Assembly (NCBI GenBank): GCA_045600845.1
Contig: JAZRYR010000010.1
Span: 1 to 48,990 of the forward strand
Source of the DNA: RGIG5612 sp045600845
Lineage (GTDB): Bacteria > Bacillota > Clostridia > Lachnospirales > Lachnospiraceae
Reading direction: 5' to 3'
DNA: 48,990 nt
The position numbers were made by a program, and so were the translations under genes. Shown piece by piece: positions 26,484 through 34,918 of the stretch; position 1 is the stretch's first letter, and every line of letters starts with the position of its first letter. The notes beneath the pieces are model-generated. The model saw only the letters and a list, made by a program, of their open reading frames with translations. It was not told where the DNA came from and did no database searches.

Positions 26484-27158
26484 CTATTTTGCATCTTTTA
26501 TCAATGTGTTAAGAATATATTTCTCCTGAACTTCAATGTGACGTTCAATTTCCTTGCAGGCGGCTTTTACATTGTTCTGCTCTATCGCTACAATGATCTT
26601 TTTATGTTCTTCTACAATCGTCTCCTTATTTTTCATATCTTTGATATATTCAAAGCGATAGCGGAAAATATGTTCTTTCAGCTGGTGAAGCATATGCACC
26701 AGGCGATCATTTCTGGTGGTTTCATAAATTGCTTCATGAAAATCCACATCCTGCTTCGTGATTTCTTCAATATTTTCTTCTTTTATGGCCTTTTCGATTG
26801 CTTCATTCAGGACACGCATTTTTACGATATCCTCAGTCGAAGCATTTCTGCAGGCCAGCTCACAGGCAAGGCTCTCTAAAGATTTTCGGATTTCCAGTAC
26901 TTCCTTCAAATCTTTTTCATTAATCGGAGCAACCTCTGCCCCTTTTCTAGCGGTCATAATAACCAATCCTTCCAGTTCCAGTTTTCGGATAGCTTCCCGG
27001 ACCGGTGTTCTGGATACTCCCAATTCATTGGCCAATTTGATTTCCATCAATCTCTCGCCAGGTTTTAGATCCCCTGTAATAATGGCTTCTCTAAGTGTCT
27101 TAAAAACGATGTCCCTTAAAGGGATATACTCATCATAACTGACTTTTAAATCTACCAT
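26484..27158 (-). CDS. GntR-family transcriptional regulator (FadR subfamily, FCD domain)
   Basis: A 224-residue regulator. Residues about 10-75 form the winged helix-turn-helix (LREAIITGDLKPGERLME ... LANELGVSRTPVREAIRKLE). The rest is an all-helical FCD ligand-binding domain with metal-coordinating residues expected (DVDFHEAIYETTRNDRL, then HLQ/LHQLKEHIFRYRF and EEHKKIIVAIE). FCD regulators usually respond to organic acids. It overlaps the end of ispE by 26 bp and has its own AAAGGAG site, so the two are coupled. TTGTATACAA-type palindromes on the ispE promoter (28003-28039) are good candidates for its own operator. Confidence 0.92.
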   Translation of the reverse strand: MVDLKVSYDEYIPLRDIVFKTLREAIITGDLKPGERLMEIKLANELGVSRTPVREAIRKLELEGLVIMTARKGAEVAPINEKDLKEVLEIRKSLESLACELACRNASTEDIVKMRVLNEAIEKAIKEENIEEITKQDVDFHEAIYETTRNDRLVHMLHQLKEHIFRYRFEYIKDMKNKETIVEEHKKIIVAIEQNNVKAACKEIERHIEVQEKYILNTLIKDAK

Positions 27159-27981
27159 ATGCCTCTCCTTTAAATAACTCTAACCCTTTGTCACATGTTT
27201 CTTCCTCTGCGAAAATGCCAAAAACGGTAGGTCCGGACCCACTCATTAAAGTCCCTAATGCTCCCGCAGATTTTAGTTTGTCTTTTATTTCCTGAATCTG
27301 TGGATATTTTTCCAAAGCAGCCCGTTCCAGCACATTTCCCATTTCTAAGGAAACTCGTTCCAGATCTTTCGCCCCCATTGCGCTGATAATCTGGTCAATA
27401 TCCGGATGCTTTACATCTGGAGTCTTATCCAGCTGTTCATAAGACCATTTTGTCGAAATACCAAAGTGTGGATTAATAATGGCAAGATAGCAATGAGGCA
27501 TATCCGGCAGCTTTGTCAGTTCTTCTCCAATTCCTTCTGCCAGATAAGTTCCTTTTCTTAAGCAAAATGGAACATCCGCGCCCAATTTTACCGCAATGCG
27601 GTCCATTTCTTTGGAATCGATGTTCAGTTCGAAAATCTCATCCATCAGCTTTAGTACCGCTGCTGCATCCGTGCTGCCTCCGGCCATTCCTGCAGCTACC
27701 GGAATGTTTTTTCCGATATCGATACGTACTCCGCCTGGAATGTCATAGGCATCCATCAGCATCTTTGCTGCCTTATAAGCCAAATTCCTTTCGTCCGTTG
27801 GAAGGAAAGGTTTATTTGTCTGAACCGTTATACCTTCTTCTTGTTTCCGGACGCATATCTCGTCATATAAATCCACGGTCTGGAGAATCATTTTGACCAG
27901 GTGATATCCATCCCCACGTCTTCCTGTTACGTCCAGTCCGATATTCACTTTTCCATAAGCTTTTGTACAAGCCTGCTCCAT
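27133..27981 (-). CDS. ispE: 4-diphosphocytidyl-2-C-methyl-D-erythritol kinase
   Basis: A 282-residue GHMP kinase of the methylerythritol phosphate route to isoprenoids; it phosphorylates the 2-hydroxyl of CDP-ME. The N-terminal KAYGKVNIGLDV (about 7-18) and the ATP-binding loop PVAAGMAGGSTDAAA (about 93-107) are diagnostic, and GTLMSGSGPTVFGIF near the C-terminus is the third GHMP motif. The start is the ATG at 27981, preceded by AAAAGG; a longer frame to 28119 would run through the promoter and operator region. Operon order is ispE, gntR, hypothetical membrane protein. Confidence 0.95.
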   Translation of the reverse strand: MEQACTKAYGKVNIGLDVTGRRGDGYHLVKMILQTVDLYDEICVRKQEEGITVQTNKPFLPTDERNLAYKAAKMLMDAYDIPGGVRIDIGKNIPVAAGMAGGSTDAAAVLKLMDEIFELNIDSKEMDRIAVKLGADVPFCLRKGTYLAEGIGEELTKLPDMPHCYLAIINPHFGISTKWSYEQLDKTPDVKHPDIDQIISAMGAKDLERVSLEMGNVLERAALEKYPQIQEIKDKLKSAGALGTLMSGSGPTVFGIFAEEETCDKGLELFKGEAYGRFKSQL

Positions 27982-28002
27982 TGTCCAAGTACCTTTTTCA
28001 AA

Positions 28003-28026
28003 ACACAACTTGTTGACAAGTTGTGT
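28003..28026. promoter_or_regulatory. 24 bp perfect palindrome at the ispE transcription start
   Basis: Arms ACACAACTTGT and ACAAGTTGTGT are perfect inverses around TG. The palindrome covers the predicted start point of the ispE operon and lies 22 bp before the ATG, so a bound repressor would block transcription. Confidence 0.55.
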
Positions 28027-28028
28027 AT

Positions 28029-28057
28029 ATTGTATACAAAATGTCAAATATGTGCAA
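28029..28057 (-). promoter_or_regulatory. ispE-gntR promoter with overlapping TTGTATACAA palindrome
   Basis: On the minus strand TTGCAC (28052-28057) and TACAAT (28029-28034) are spaced by 17 bp. The 10 bp palindrome TTGTATACAA (28030-28039) overlaps the -10 box and resembles operators of FadR-subfamily GntR proteins. Confidence 0.5.
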
Positions 28058-28087
28058 GAAAAAATACACAAAAAAACCTTGATTTTC

Positions 28088-28116
28088 TTTACTTTGTTGG
28101 TAAAAAAAGATAGAAT
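28088..28116 (+). promoter_or_regulatory. Promoter of the Na/Pi transporter gene
   Basis: TTTACT (28088-28093) and TAGAAT (28111-28116) with 17 bp spacing, giving a leader of about 100 nt before the ATG at 28224. Confidence 0.5.
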
Positions 28117-28138
28117 CATAAAAAGTTATGATGGGGGA

Positions 28139-28215
28139 AAGTTCGAAGTTTCTATGGAACTATAGCAGCAGCAACATACACCTAGATAGCCACAAAACAT
28201 CAACACTTCGGACTT
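28139..28215 (+). promoter_or_regulatory. Structured 5' leader of the Na/Pi transporter gene
   Basis: AAGTTCGAAGT (28139-28149) can pair with ACTTCGGACTT (28205-28215) through one G-U pair, closing a 55 nt loop. The 3' arm touches the AAGGA ribosome site (28216-28220), which is only 3 nt from the ATG. It matches no riboswitch I know. Confidence 0.4.
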
Positions 28216-28223
28216 AAGGATAA

Positions 28224-30059
28224 ATGAGCGTATTTAATATTATTTCTCTGTTCGGCGGTTTGGCCATGTTCTTATATGGAATGAGACTCATGGGAGACAG
28301 CTTGAAAGAAGGTTCTTCCGGAACGTTAAAGGTTGTTATGGAAAAAGTTACGAACAATCCAATCAAAGCTTTTCTTCTGGGACTCCTGGTAACCGCCATT
28401 ATCCAGTCTTCTACTGCCACAATCGTTATTACTTCCGGACTTGTTGCTGCAGGCATTCTTAATCTTCACCAATCTGTTGGTATTATTGTCGGAGCAAACG
28501 TAGGAACTACTGTAACCGGACAAATTATCCGTCTTTTAGACATCAATTCTAATTCATCATCTGTATTAAAATTCTTCCAGCCATCTACTCTTGCCCCTAT
28601 TGCATTAATTATCGGCATTGCGCTGATCATGTTCTTCAAATTTAAGAATTCCAACACTATTGGAAATATTGCCATGGGCTTTGGTATTCTGTTCAGTGGT
28701 CTTTTGAACATGACCGCAGCAGTAAATGTGCTTTCCGAAACCGGTATTATTGATCAGTTATTTGCTAGTCTGGGAGACAATGTATGGTTAGGCTATCTGA
28801 TCGGAGCCGGCGTTGCCTTTGTTCTGCAGAGTTCTTCTGCCACCATCGGCATTCTTCAGGCTTTCGCTCTTTCCGGAACCATCCCGTTTAAGGTTGGATT
28901 TGTTATTATCGTCGGCGTATATTTAGGTGATTGTATTACAACCGGTATCGTATGCTACATCGGCGCTCAGACCGATGCAAAACGTGTTGGTATCGTTAAT
29001 ATCCTTTACAACTTATGTGAAACCATTGTGGTTCTTTTGGTAGTAACGTTGCTTCATAGTTTCGGACTGTTTACAGACCTTTGGAATGCCCCGATGACTC
29101 CGGGAACCATCGCCAACTCTAATACGATTTTCAACATGGGATGCGGTATTGTTCTCATGCCGATTATCGGACTTTTAGAAAAACTCGCCTGCAAAATTGT
29201 AAAGGATAAACCAAAGGCAGCCGGAAAATACGATGAGCTGATTGCTGGTCTGAATCCGGTATTCTTCTCTACTCCGGCTTTAGCTTTTAAGAGCTGCTAC
29301 GATGTTCTTTCAGCAATGTTTAATGCAGCTACTACGAACATCCACAAAGCTCTCAGCCTTTTTGACCGATATGATGGAAAGGTTCTGGCCGAAATTGATG
29401 AAGAGGAAGAATATATTGACCAGATGACCGACAGCGTCTGCAATTATCTGATGCAGCTTGCGCCTTATGCAAAAGAAGACCTGCATATTTCCATTCTGGA
29501 TGAGTATAATAAATTAGCCACTCAGTTTGAGCGTTTAGGCGACCATGCTTCCAATATTTCGGAAGCAGCTACCAATATGCATGAAAATAAAGCTCAGTTT
29601 TCGGAGGATGCAAAGAAAGAAATCGCTGTTGTAAAACGGCTTCTGGATGAAATTCTGGAGAATACACGGGTTGCTTTTGAAAAACGTGATTTTGATTCCG
29701 CGAAAAACATCGAGCCTTTAGAAGACGTTATGGATGATATGGTTAATTCTCTGCATGACAACCACATCACCCGGTTAAGAGTCGGTCTTTGCTCCAGCCA
29801 GAACGGCATTTACTTCCTGGACGTTTTATCCAATCTGGAACGTATTTCCGATACCTGTTCCAATATTGGTATTTCTGTTGTAGCCCGGATTAATCCGGAA
29901 ATTGCTTCCCTGGCTCATACTTATGTAACTTCCCTCCATCAGGGAACGAATGCAGCTTTCAATGAGGCTTATCAGGAAGCTCATAACCGATATTTCAGCC
30001 AGCTGGAAAAAGAAGTATATCTGGACAAGATTCTGGATGCAGAAACCGCAAATGCGTAA
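28224..30059 (+). CDS. Na/Pi cotransporter family protein with C-terminal PhoU-like domain
   Basis: A 611-residue membrane protein of the NptA/PNaS family. Residues about 1-320 hold eight or more helices with the inverted repeat marked twice by the QSS motif: QSSTATIVITSG (about 61-72) and QSSSATIGILQ (about 202-212). These repeats form the sodium and phosphate sites. The cytoplasmic part from about 370 on is a PhoU-like helical bundle (DEEEEYIDQMTDSVCNYL; FERLGDHASNISEAA; LSNLERISDTCSNIG), thought to regulate uptake. The ribosome site AAGGA is unusually close to the ATG. It is monocistronic, divergent from ispE. Confidence 0.93.
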   Translation: MSVFNIISLFGGLAMFLYGMRLMGDSLKEGSSGTLKVVMEKVTNNPIKAFLLGLLVTAIIQSSTATIVITSGLVAAGILNLHQSVGIIVGANVGTTVTGQIIRLLDINSNSSSVLKFFQPSTLAPIALIIGIALIMFFKFKNSNTIGNIAMGFGILFSGLLNMTAAVNVLSETGIIDQLFASLGDNVWLGYLIGAGVAFVLQSSSATIGILQAFALSGTIPFKVGFVIIVGVYLGDCITTGIVCYIGAQTDAKRVGIVNILYNLCETIVVLLVVTLLHSFGLFTDLWNAPMTPGTIANSNTIFNMGCGIVLMPIIGLLEKLACKIVKDKPKAAGKYDELIAGLNPVFFSTPALAFKSCYDVLSAMFNAATTNIHKALSLFDRYDGKVLAEIDEEEEYIDQMTDSVCNYLMQLAPYAKEDLHISILDEYNKLATQFERLGDHASNISEAATNMHENKAQFSEDAKKEIAVVKRLLDEILENTRVAFEKRDFDSAKNIEPLEDVMDDMVNSLHDNHITRLRVGLCSSQNGIYFLDVLSNLERISDTCSNIGISVVARINPEIASLAHTYVTSLHQGTNAAFNEAYQEAHNRYFSQLEKEVYLDKILDAETANA

Positions 30060-30067
30060 TCTTAAAC

Positions 30068-30266
30068 GTTACTTTTAGATAGTTTTTAATTCTACAAACA
30101 GAAAACGTATATATTTTTGCCTAATTTACCCTCATTTTTCTCGAATTTTACTTAAAAATTATACGTTTACATCTTATGTGGATGTAAACGTATAAGAAAT
30201 CTTTTAATAAAACCAATTTTGTTATACGGTTTTGCATCTAGAAGTTCAAAACTATCTAAATGTAAC
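30068..30266. repeat. Nested inverted-repeat element, MITE-like or double terminator
   Basis: Outer arms start at 30068 (GTTACTTTTAGATAGTTTTT) and end at 30266 (inverse of GTTACATTTAGATAGTTTT), matching over about 27 bp with few differences. Inside, TTATACGTTTACATC (30159-30173) and its exact inverse (30181-30195) form a 15 bp stem around TTATGTG. No target-site duplication is evident. It fills the gap between convergent genes and could also end both transcripts. Confidence 0.65.
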
Positions 30267-30317
30267 TTTTTTTGCTCAGATGAGACAGCAATTATGTACT
30301 TTACTTTCCACGCCGTT

Positions 30318-32300
30318 TCACCCATGCTGTTCCAATTCTTCTTCGGTTTCTAAAATCTGATTCAGCAGGTCTTCGGAGAGGCTTTCGGCCGCTTCGATTT
30401 CCTTTTGGATTTCCATCAGCTTTTCGTAGTCAGAAGAAAGTTCCGGATCCGCTAGCTGCTCTTTCAGTTCATCGATGTGCTCATCGTTGGCCTCTAGCTG
30501 TTCGTTTAATTTCTGGATTTTCCGCTCAATGCGGGCGCGGATTTTTCCCGGATTCTTTACCGGTGCCGGCGCAGAAGGAGTTCCTTCTGCGTTCTGGTTC
30601 CAATCACTTTTTTGTGTATTTTCTTTTCCCAATCCAGAAGATTTTCCACCGTTTTTCTTTGAAGCAACCAAAGCTTCTATTTTATTCCGTTCTTCTAAAT
30701 ATTCCTTATAGGTACTGTTGTATTGGATAACCCCTTTATCCGTAAAGTCCAAAATACCCGTTGCAATCTGATCAATGAAATAACGGTCGTGGGACACGAA
30801 GAGAACAGTTCCCGTATAGGTCTTCAGCATCTGTTCCAAAGATTCCTTACCTAAGATATCCATATGGTTTGTCGGCTCATCCAATATTAAAAGATTCGGA
30901 CGAGTGTAGAACATCTTGCATAAAGCCAGACGAACTCTTTCGCCTCCGGAAAGCTGACCTAATTCTTTCTCAACTTCTTCCTGGGAAAAAGCAAAGGCGC
31001 CTAAGGTGCTACGTACTTCATTGTTGGTCAGCTTCGGATACATTTCCCAGAAATTGTCCAAAACGGTCTGGTTTGGATCTTCGTCATTTACCACCGCGTA
31101 CTGCTGATCAAAATACCCCAAATCCACATTATTTCCGATAATAAAGTCTCCGCCTAAAGCCGGAACCAGTCCCATAATGGTTTTCAGAAGGGTAGATTTT
31201 CCTTTTCCATTTTCGCCGATAATAGCCAGCCGTTCCCCTCGCATAAGCTTAAAGGATACTTCGCTCAGTTCCCGGTCATAGCCGATTTTCAGTTTCTTTA
31301 CGTTTAAAACTTCGGAATAGCTTACCTGATATGGAGAGAAATAAGCCTTAAAAGTCATCGTGTCAAACTTTCTCGGCTTTTCAATCAATACCATGTGCTC
31401 GATAGCCTTTTTCTTGGAGCGGGCTGCCGTGACTTTTGTCGGCGTATTTTTCCATTTCTCAATCCACTCGTTCAGGCGTTTGATTTCTTCCTGCTGCGCT
31501 TCATAATCTTTTTCCTGCTTTGCCAGGGCTTCTTCTTTCTGCCGTACAAAAGCAGAATAATTTCCTGCATAGCGGGTAATGCGATGATATTCGATTTCAT
31601 AAGTAACCGTAGTCACCCGGTCTAAGAAGGCCCGGTCATGAGATACGATTACTACAGCGTTTTTATAATTCTTCAGATAACCTTCCAACCACTCGATGGT
31701 CGGCAGGTCCAGATGGTTGGTCGGCTCGTCTAAAAGCAAGATGTCCGGCTTGCTTAAAAGCAGTTTGATGAAGGCAATTTTCGTCTGCTGTCCACCGGAA
31801 AAAGTGCCGATCGGACGCTGTAAGTCCTCTAAATCGAAGCCGAACTTCTGGAACATAAATTCCATTTCCCGTTCACAGGAATCTCCATCCAAAGCTTCGT
31901 TCTGTTTCTGCAGATTGCTGTATTCATTTAATAGCCGGTCGCTGTCATCGCCGGCAAATTCCAGACTCTGCTCGATTTCCGTCATTCTGCGGCGAACTGC
32001 AAATACTTCCGAAAAAACTTTCTTAATTTCGTCTTCTACAGAGATTTCCGTATCCGGAAAACTAATCTGCTTTAAAAAGCCGATGGATTGTTTTCCCTGC
32101 ATCACAATACCGCAGCTTTCATCGCTGCTGGAATTGCTCATTTCGATGTCTCCGGCAATCAGCTTCAGCAAGGTCGTCTTGCCGCAACCGTTGCGTCCTA
32201 CAATTGCGATTTTTTCCCGGTCATGAATCTCGAAATTGGTATCTTCAATTATGGTCTCTGCGCCGTATTGCACTAACGCATGTCGTATCTGATATCTCAT
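30318..32300 (-). CDS. ABC-F family ATPase
   Basis: A 660-residue soluble protein with two ABC domains and no membrane part. Walker A loops are GRNGCGKTT (about 36-44) and GENGKGKST (about 355-363); signatures are FSGGQQTK and LSGGERVR; each Walker B ends in LLDEPTNHLD or LILDEPTNHMD. Between the domains is the arm and P-site tRNA interaction linker (about 240-320), and a C-terminal coiled coil follows (about 590-660, rich in Glu, Lys, Gln). ABC-F proteins act on the ribosome; this domain set fits the YdiF/Uup-like housekeeping group rather than a clear antibiotic-protection type. The ribosome site is weak (AAGAAAG). It is 72 bp after the membrane protein gene. Confidence 0.92.
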   Translation of the reverse strand: MRYQIRHALVQYGAETIIEDTNFEIHDREKIAIVGRNGCGKTTLLKLIAGDIEMSNSSSDESCGIVMQGKQSIGFLKQISFPDTEISVEDEIKKVFSEVFAVRRRMTEIEQSLEFAGDDSDRLLNEYSNLQKQNEALDGDSCEREMEFMFQKFGFDLEDLQRPIGTFSGGQQTKIAFIKLLLSKPDILLLDEPTNHLDLPTIEWLEGYLKNYKNAVVIVSHDRAFLDRVTTVTYEIEYHRITRYAGNYSAFVRQKEEALAKQEKDYEAQQEEIKRLNEWIEKWKNTPTKVTAARSKKKAIEHMVLIEKPRKFDTMTFKAYFSPYQVSYSEVLNVKKLKIGYDRELSEVSFKLMRGERLAIIGENGKGKSTLLKTIMGLVPALGGDFIIGNNVDLGYFDQQYAVVNDEDPNQTVLDNFWEMYPKLTNNEVRSTLGAFAFSQEEVEKELGQLSGGERVRLALCKMFYTRPNLLILDEPTNHMDILGKESLEQMLKTYTGTVLFVSHDRYFIDQIATGILDFTDKGVIQYNSTYKEYLEERNKIEALVASKKNGGKSSGLGKENTQKSDWNQNAEGTPSAPAPVKNPGKIRARIERKIQKLNEQLEANDEHIDELKEQLADPELSSDYEKLMEIQKEIEAAESLSEDLLNQILETEEELEQHG

Positions 32301-32372
32301 GAGTTAAACTTTCTTATGTCTGGTTCTGGTTATTTCTTTTTGCACGGCCCCGCCTATTTTAATTTTCTCCCG

Positions 32373-33272
32373 CTATGCTTTCTTTGTTCTTTTCTTCTTC
32401 AGTTTAATTGCAAGATACAGGCAATAGAAGCCTAAAATGTACATAAGGCCAAAATGAACGATAACGTCCAACGGCATGGTTGCCAGTCGTTCCAGAGCTA
32501 AAGCCGGCGAAATGGCAGAAATGAAAACCGTGTACTGACTTCCCAGATAAAATACGACCGCTGCCAGAATGGTATTCACGATAAGAAATACAACTACATA
32601 AACAATGTCTGCTGTCAGGTGGTTCTCATATACTCCGAAAATATAAAGAGTAATCTGAAGGACCAGCGCCATTGGCAGAAGCAGGGAAATGTAGAACGGG
32701 AAGGTTAAGTATAAAGTACTCGTCTGCACATACACTACCGCCCACATCAGGGCACCAAAACGGTTCATCGCCAGAAAAATAACAACGGCACATGCGGCAG
32801 AGTATAAAATATACCCAAAGTCAATTCTTCTCTTTGCCGTATCTTCTTCCATGTTTTTGCATTTTCCACGGACAATAATCGCTAACGCGAAAAGGGCCGC
32901 ATGAACGATCAAGCTTAAGATAACATATCCAGGGAACGGATATGGTTTTACAAAAGAATGGTAGACTAGGATTCCCGTAAGAATTGCTGTTACAAACCCA
33001 AGAACAGAAAACACCATAAGAATGACGGAATAAGTCATGGTCATTTTCTTTTTATGCTGGCTTCTTCCGTAGAAACGGATGCAGTATAAAGCCGCCAGAA
33101 CAAAATCCCAGGAAAAAATAAATCCCGGAAGGCTGGCAATAAAGTTCACATCATGAACGCCATAGGCCATGTTGGCAACGTCACTCATAATACAATTTGA
33201 TACATAAAAGGTTACAAAAGATCCAACAAGGAGCAACAGAACTAAAATAGAAATCGCTTTCCCTCTTTTCAT
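32373..33272 (-). CDS. Polytopic membrane protein of unknown function
   Basis: I do not recognise this 299-residue protein beyond its topology: about eight hydrophobic segments, the first at residues 8-28 and the last at about 272-292, with a very basic C-terminus (KLKKKRTKKA). No transport or catalytic motif stands out. Its ATG lies directly after the phosphoesterase stop codon (1 bp gap), so the two are translated from one message and may work together at the cell surface. Confidence 0.8.
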   Translation of the reverse strand: MKRGKAISILVLLLLVGSFVTFYVSNCIMSDVANMAYGVHDVNFIASLPGFIFSWDFVLAALYCIRFYGRSQHKKKMTMTYSVILMVFSVLGFVTAILTGILVYHSFVKPYPFPGYVILSLIVHAALFALAIIVRGKCKNMEEDTAKRRIDFGYILYSAACAVVIFLAMNRFGALMWAVVYVQTSTLYLTFPFYISLLLPMALVLQITLYIFGVYENHLTADIVYVVVFLIVNTILAAVVFYLGSQYTVFISAISPALALERLATMPLDVIVHFGLMYILGFYCLYLAIKLKKKRTKKA

Positions 33273-33273
33273 T

Positions 33274-34275
33274 TTACTCTACCTCCTCATAAGAATGGAA
33301 TAACTGCTCAAAGTCTAAGGAGCCATCTGGGTGAATGGTAATCACATGGCCTCCTAAAACAGATTCATCATAATAAATACGGTCCGTAGAAGTTACGCCG
33401 TAGCATAAATACACGCCTTTATATTTTACGCGAAAATTATTGAGATGGTCATGACCTACAACGATGGCCTTGGTGGAATCCATCTCCAATACCTTATCAA
33501 AGAAGCCGGTGTTAATATCCGGGCAGCATACCTTTTCTCTCTTTTCGCCGAATTCCAAAACAGAATCCGGACTTCCTGCCTGGGCAGCTTCCCATGCATC
33601 GTCAAACTCCGGAACCGGAATATGGAAGAAGCAGATGGATGGAACGGTCTGTCCGCCGTTCTGTGCAGTAGTGTAATTTACCAGATCTTCGTACCACGCA
33701 ATCTGGTCTTTCTTCATATAATCGTAGCCAATATATTCGCCGTAGTTGTAACGGTTGCTGTCCATAAGAATCAGCTGGGAGCTTACAGTTCCGCCGGACA
33801 TCAGATTGATTGCAAAGTTTGCATCTCCGTATACATCATCATTTTGAAGGTCTTTAAATACGCAGTTGGAACCGTAGTTGTTCAGATAATCGGTCAGCCA
33901 GTCTACGGAGAAATAACATTGCTCATCATGGTTTCCAAAAGTAACGGTCCATGGAATTCCATAGCTGTCAAAAAAAGCAAATAATTCCTTCGCTGTGACC
34001 TTATCTGCAAAAGTAAATAAATCGCCGGTGGTTAAGATCAGGTCCGGATCCGCATCCCTGATAATTACATCCAGAAAATCATACTGATACTGACGGTCGT
34101 CTTTGTTGCCAACATGAATATCGGTCAGCTGAAGGACCTTGAAATCCTTTTTGTAGTCCAATTCCAGAGTATAATCGGAAATGTCATAATGCTCCGGTTT
34201 CGGTCCGCAGCCAGTCAGGAAAACGGCCAGCAGAACAACGCACAGGATTGCTCCTGCCAGTTTCTTAAGTTTCAT
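33274..34275 (-). CDS. Metallophosphoesterase lipoprotein
   Basis: A 333-residue calcineurin-like phosphoesterase on the outer face of the membrane. Signal peptide with lipobox LTGC, lipidated Cys23. The metal-binding motifs appear in order: LTDIH (50-54), TTGDLF, TFGNHDE, then a histidine within FFHIPVPE and VVGHDHLNNF. All expected ligands are present, so the enzyme should be active. Known relatives cleave phosphomono- or diesters; the substrate is not evident. The start is the ATG at 34275 with GGGAG 9 nt upstream, 1 bp after the nth stop codon; a start at 34296 would overlap nth and is less likely. Confidence 0.9.
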   Translation of the reverse strand: MKLKKLAGAILCVVLLAVFLTGCGPKPEHYDISDYTLELDYKKDFKVLQLTDIHVGNKDDRQYQYDFLDVIIRDADPDLILTTGDLFTFADKVTAKELFAFFDSYGIPWTVTFGNHDEQCYFSVDWLTDYLNNYGSNCVFKDLQNDDVYGDANFAINLMSGGTVSSQLILMDSNRYNYGEYIGYDYMKKDQIAWYEDLVNYTTAQNGGQTVPSICFFHIPVPEFDDAWEAAQAGSPDSVLEFGEKREKVCCPDINTGFFDKVLEMDSTKAIVVGHDHLNNFRVKYKGVYLCYGVTSTDRIYYDESVLGGHVITIHPDGSLDFEQLFHSYEEVE

Positions 34276-34276
34276 T

Positions 34277-34918
34277 TTATTTATCTCCCTTCTCACAGCC
34301 CAGACAATAAGCCTTTAAAAAACATTCTGCACATTTTGGGCTTCTGGCCGTACAGATACTTCTGCCATGGGCAATAATCTGGATGTTCCATAAAATCCAG
34401 TGTTCCTTTGGCAGACATTTTTCCAGATCATGTTCCACCTTCACCGGGTCTTCGTTCTTCGTAAGTCCTAACTTTCTGGAAATGCGGCATACATGAGTAT
34501 CCACCACAATACTCGGAATATCGTAGATGTTTCCTCGGATGACATTGGCGGTTTTTCTTCCCACACCAGGAAGCTTCGTCAGCACGTCAATGTCCGACGG
34601 AATCTCGCCCTTATGCTCCTCTACCAGTTTTTTTGCACAGGCAATAATGTTCTTTGCCTTGTTATGGTAAAAGCCGGTGGAATGGATATCCCCTTCCAGC
34701 TCCTTCTGGTCTGCATCCGCAAAAGCCTGAAGGTCTGGATATTTTTTAAATAAATCCCGGGTAACAATATTCACTCTCGCGTCGGTGCACTGGGCCGAAA
34801 GAATGGTAGCAATTAAAAGCTGCCAAGGGGTTTCGTATTCCAGCCAGCACTTTTTCTGGACGCTGTAATATTCATCCAGAAGTTCTAATATTTTTGCAAT
34901 TCTTTCCTGTTTTTTCAT
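34277..34918 (-). CDS. nth: Endonuclease III
   Basis: A 213-residue DNA glycosylase and AP lyase that removes oxidised pyrimidines. The helix-hairpin-helix is LPGVGRKTANVIRG (116-129) with catalytic Lys122; the catalytic aspartate is Asp140 in VVDTHVCR. The C-terminal four-cysteine cluster (189, 196, 199, 205; spacing C-x6-C-x2-C-x5-C) binds 4Fe-4S. The ATG overlaps the mnmA stop by 4 bp. Its place behind mfd and mnmA is a repair-and-RNA-modification operon. Confidence 0.97.
   Translation of the reverse strand: MKKQERIAKILELLDEYYSVQKKCWLEYETPWQLLIATILSAQCTDARVNIVTRDLFKKYPDLQAFADADQKELEGDIHSTGFYHNKAKNIIACAKKLVEEHKGEIPSDIDVLTKLPGVGRKTANVIRGNIYDIPSIVVDTHVCRISRKLGLTKNEDPVKVEHDLEKCLPKEHWILWNIQIIAHGRSICTARSPKCAECFLKAYCLGCEKGDK

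Noticed and set aside
28117..28223. Known riboswitch (preQ1, c-di-GMP, fluoride, THF) before the Na/Pi gene
   Set aside because: None of the conserved core sequences that I remember for these classes can be aligned to the leader.
30318..32300. Antibiotic-resistance ABC-F protein
   Set aside because: The arm and the C-terminal coiled coil fit the housekeeping YdiF/Uup type and there is no attenuation leader upstream.
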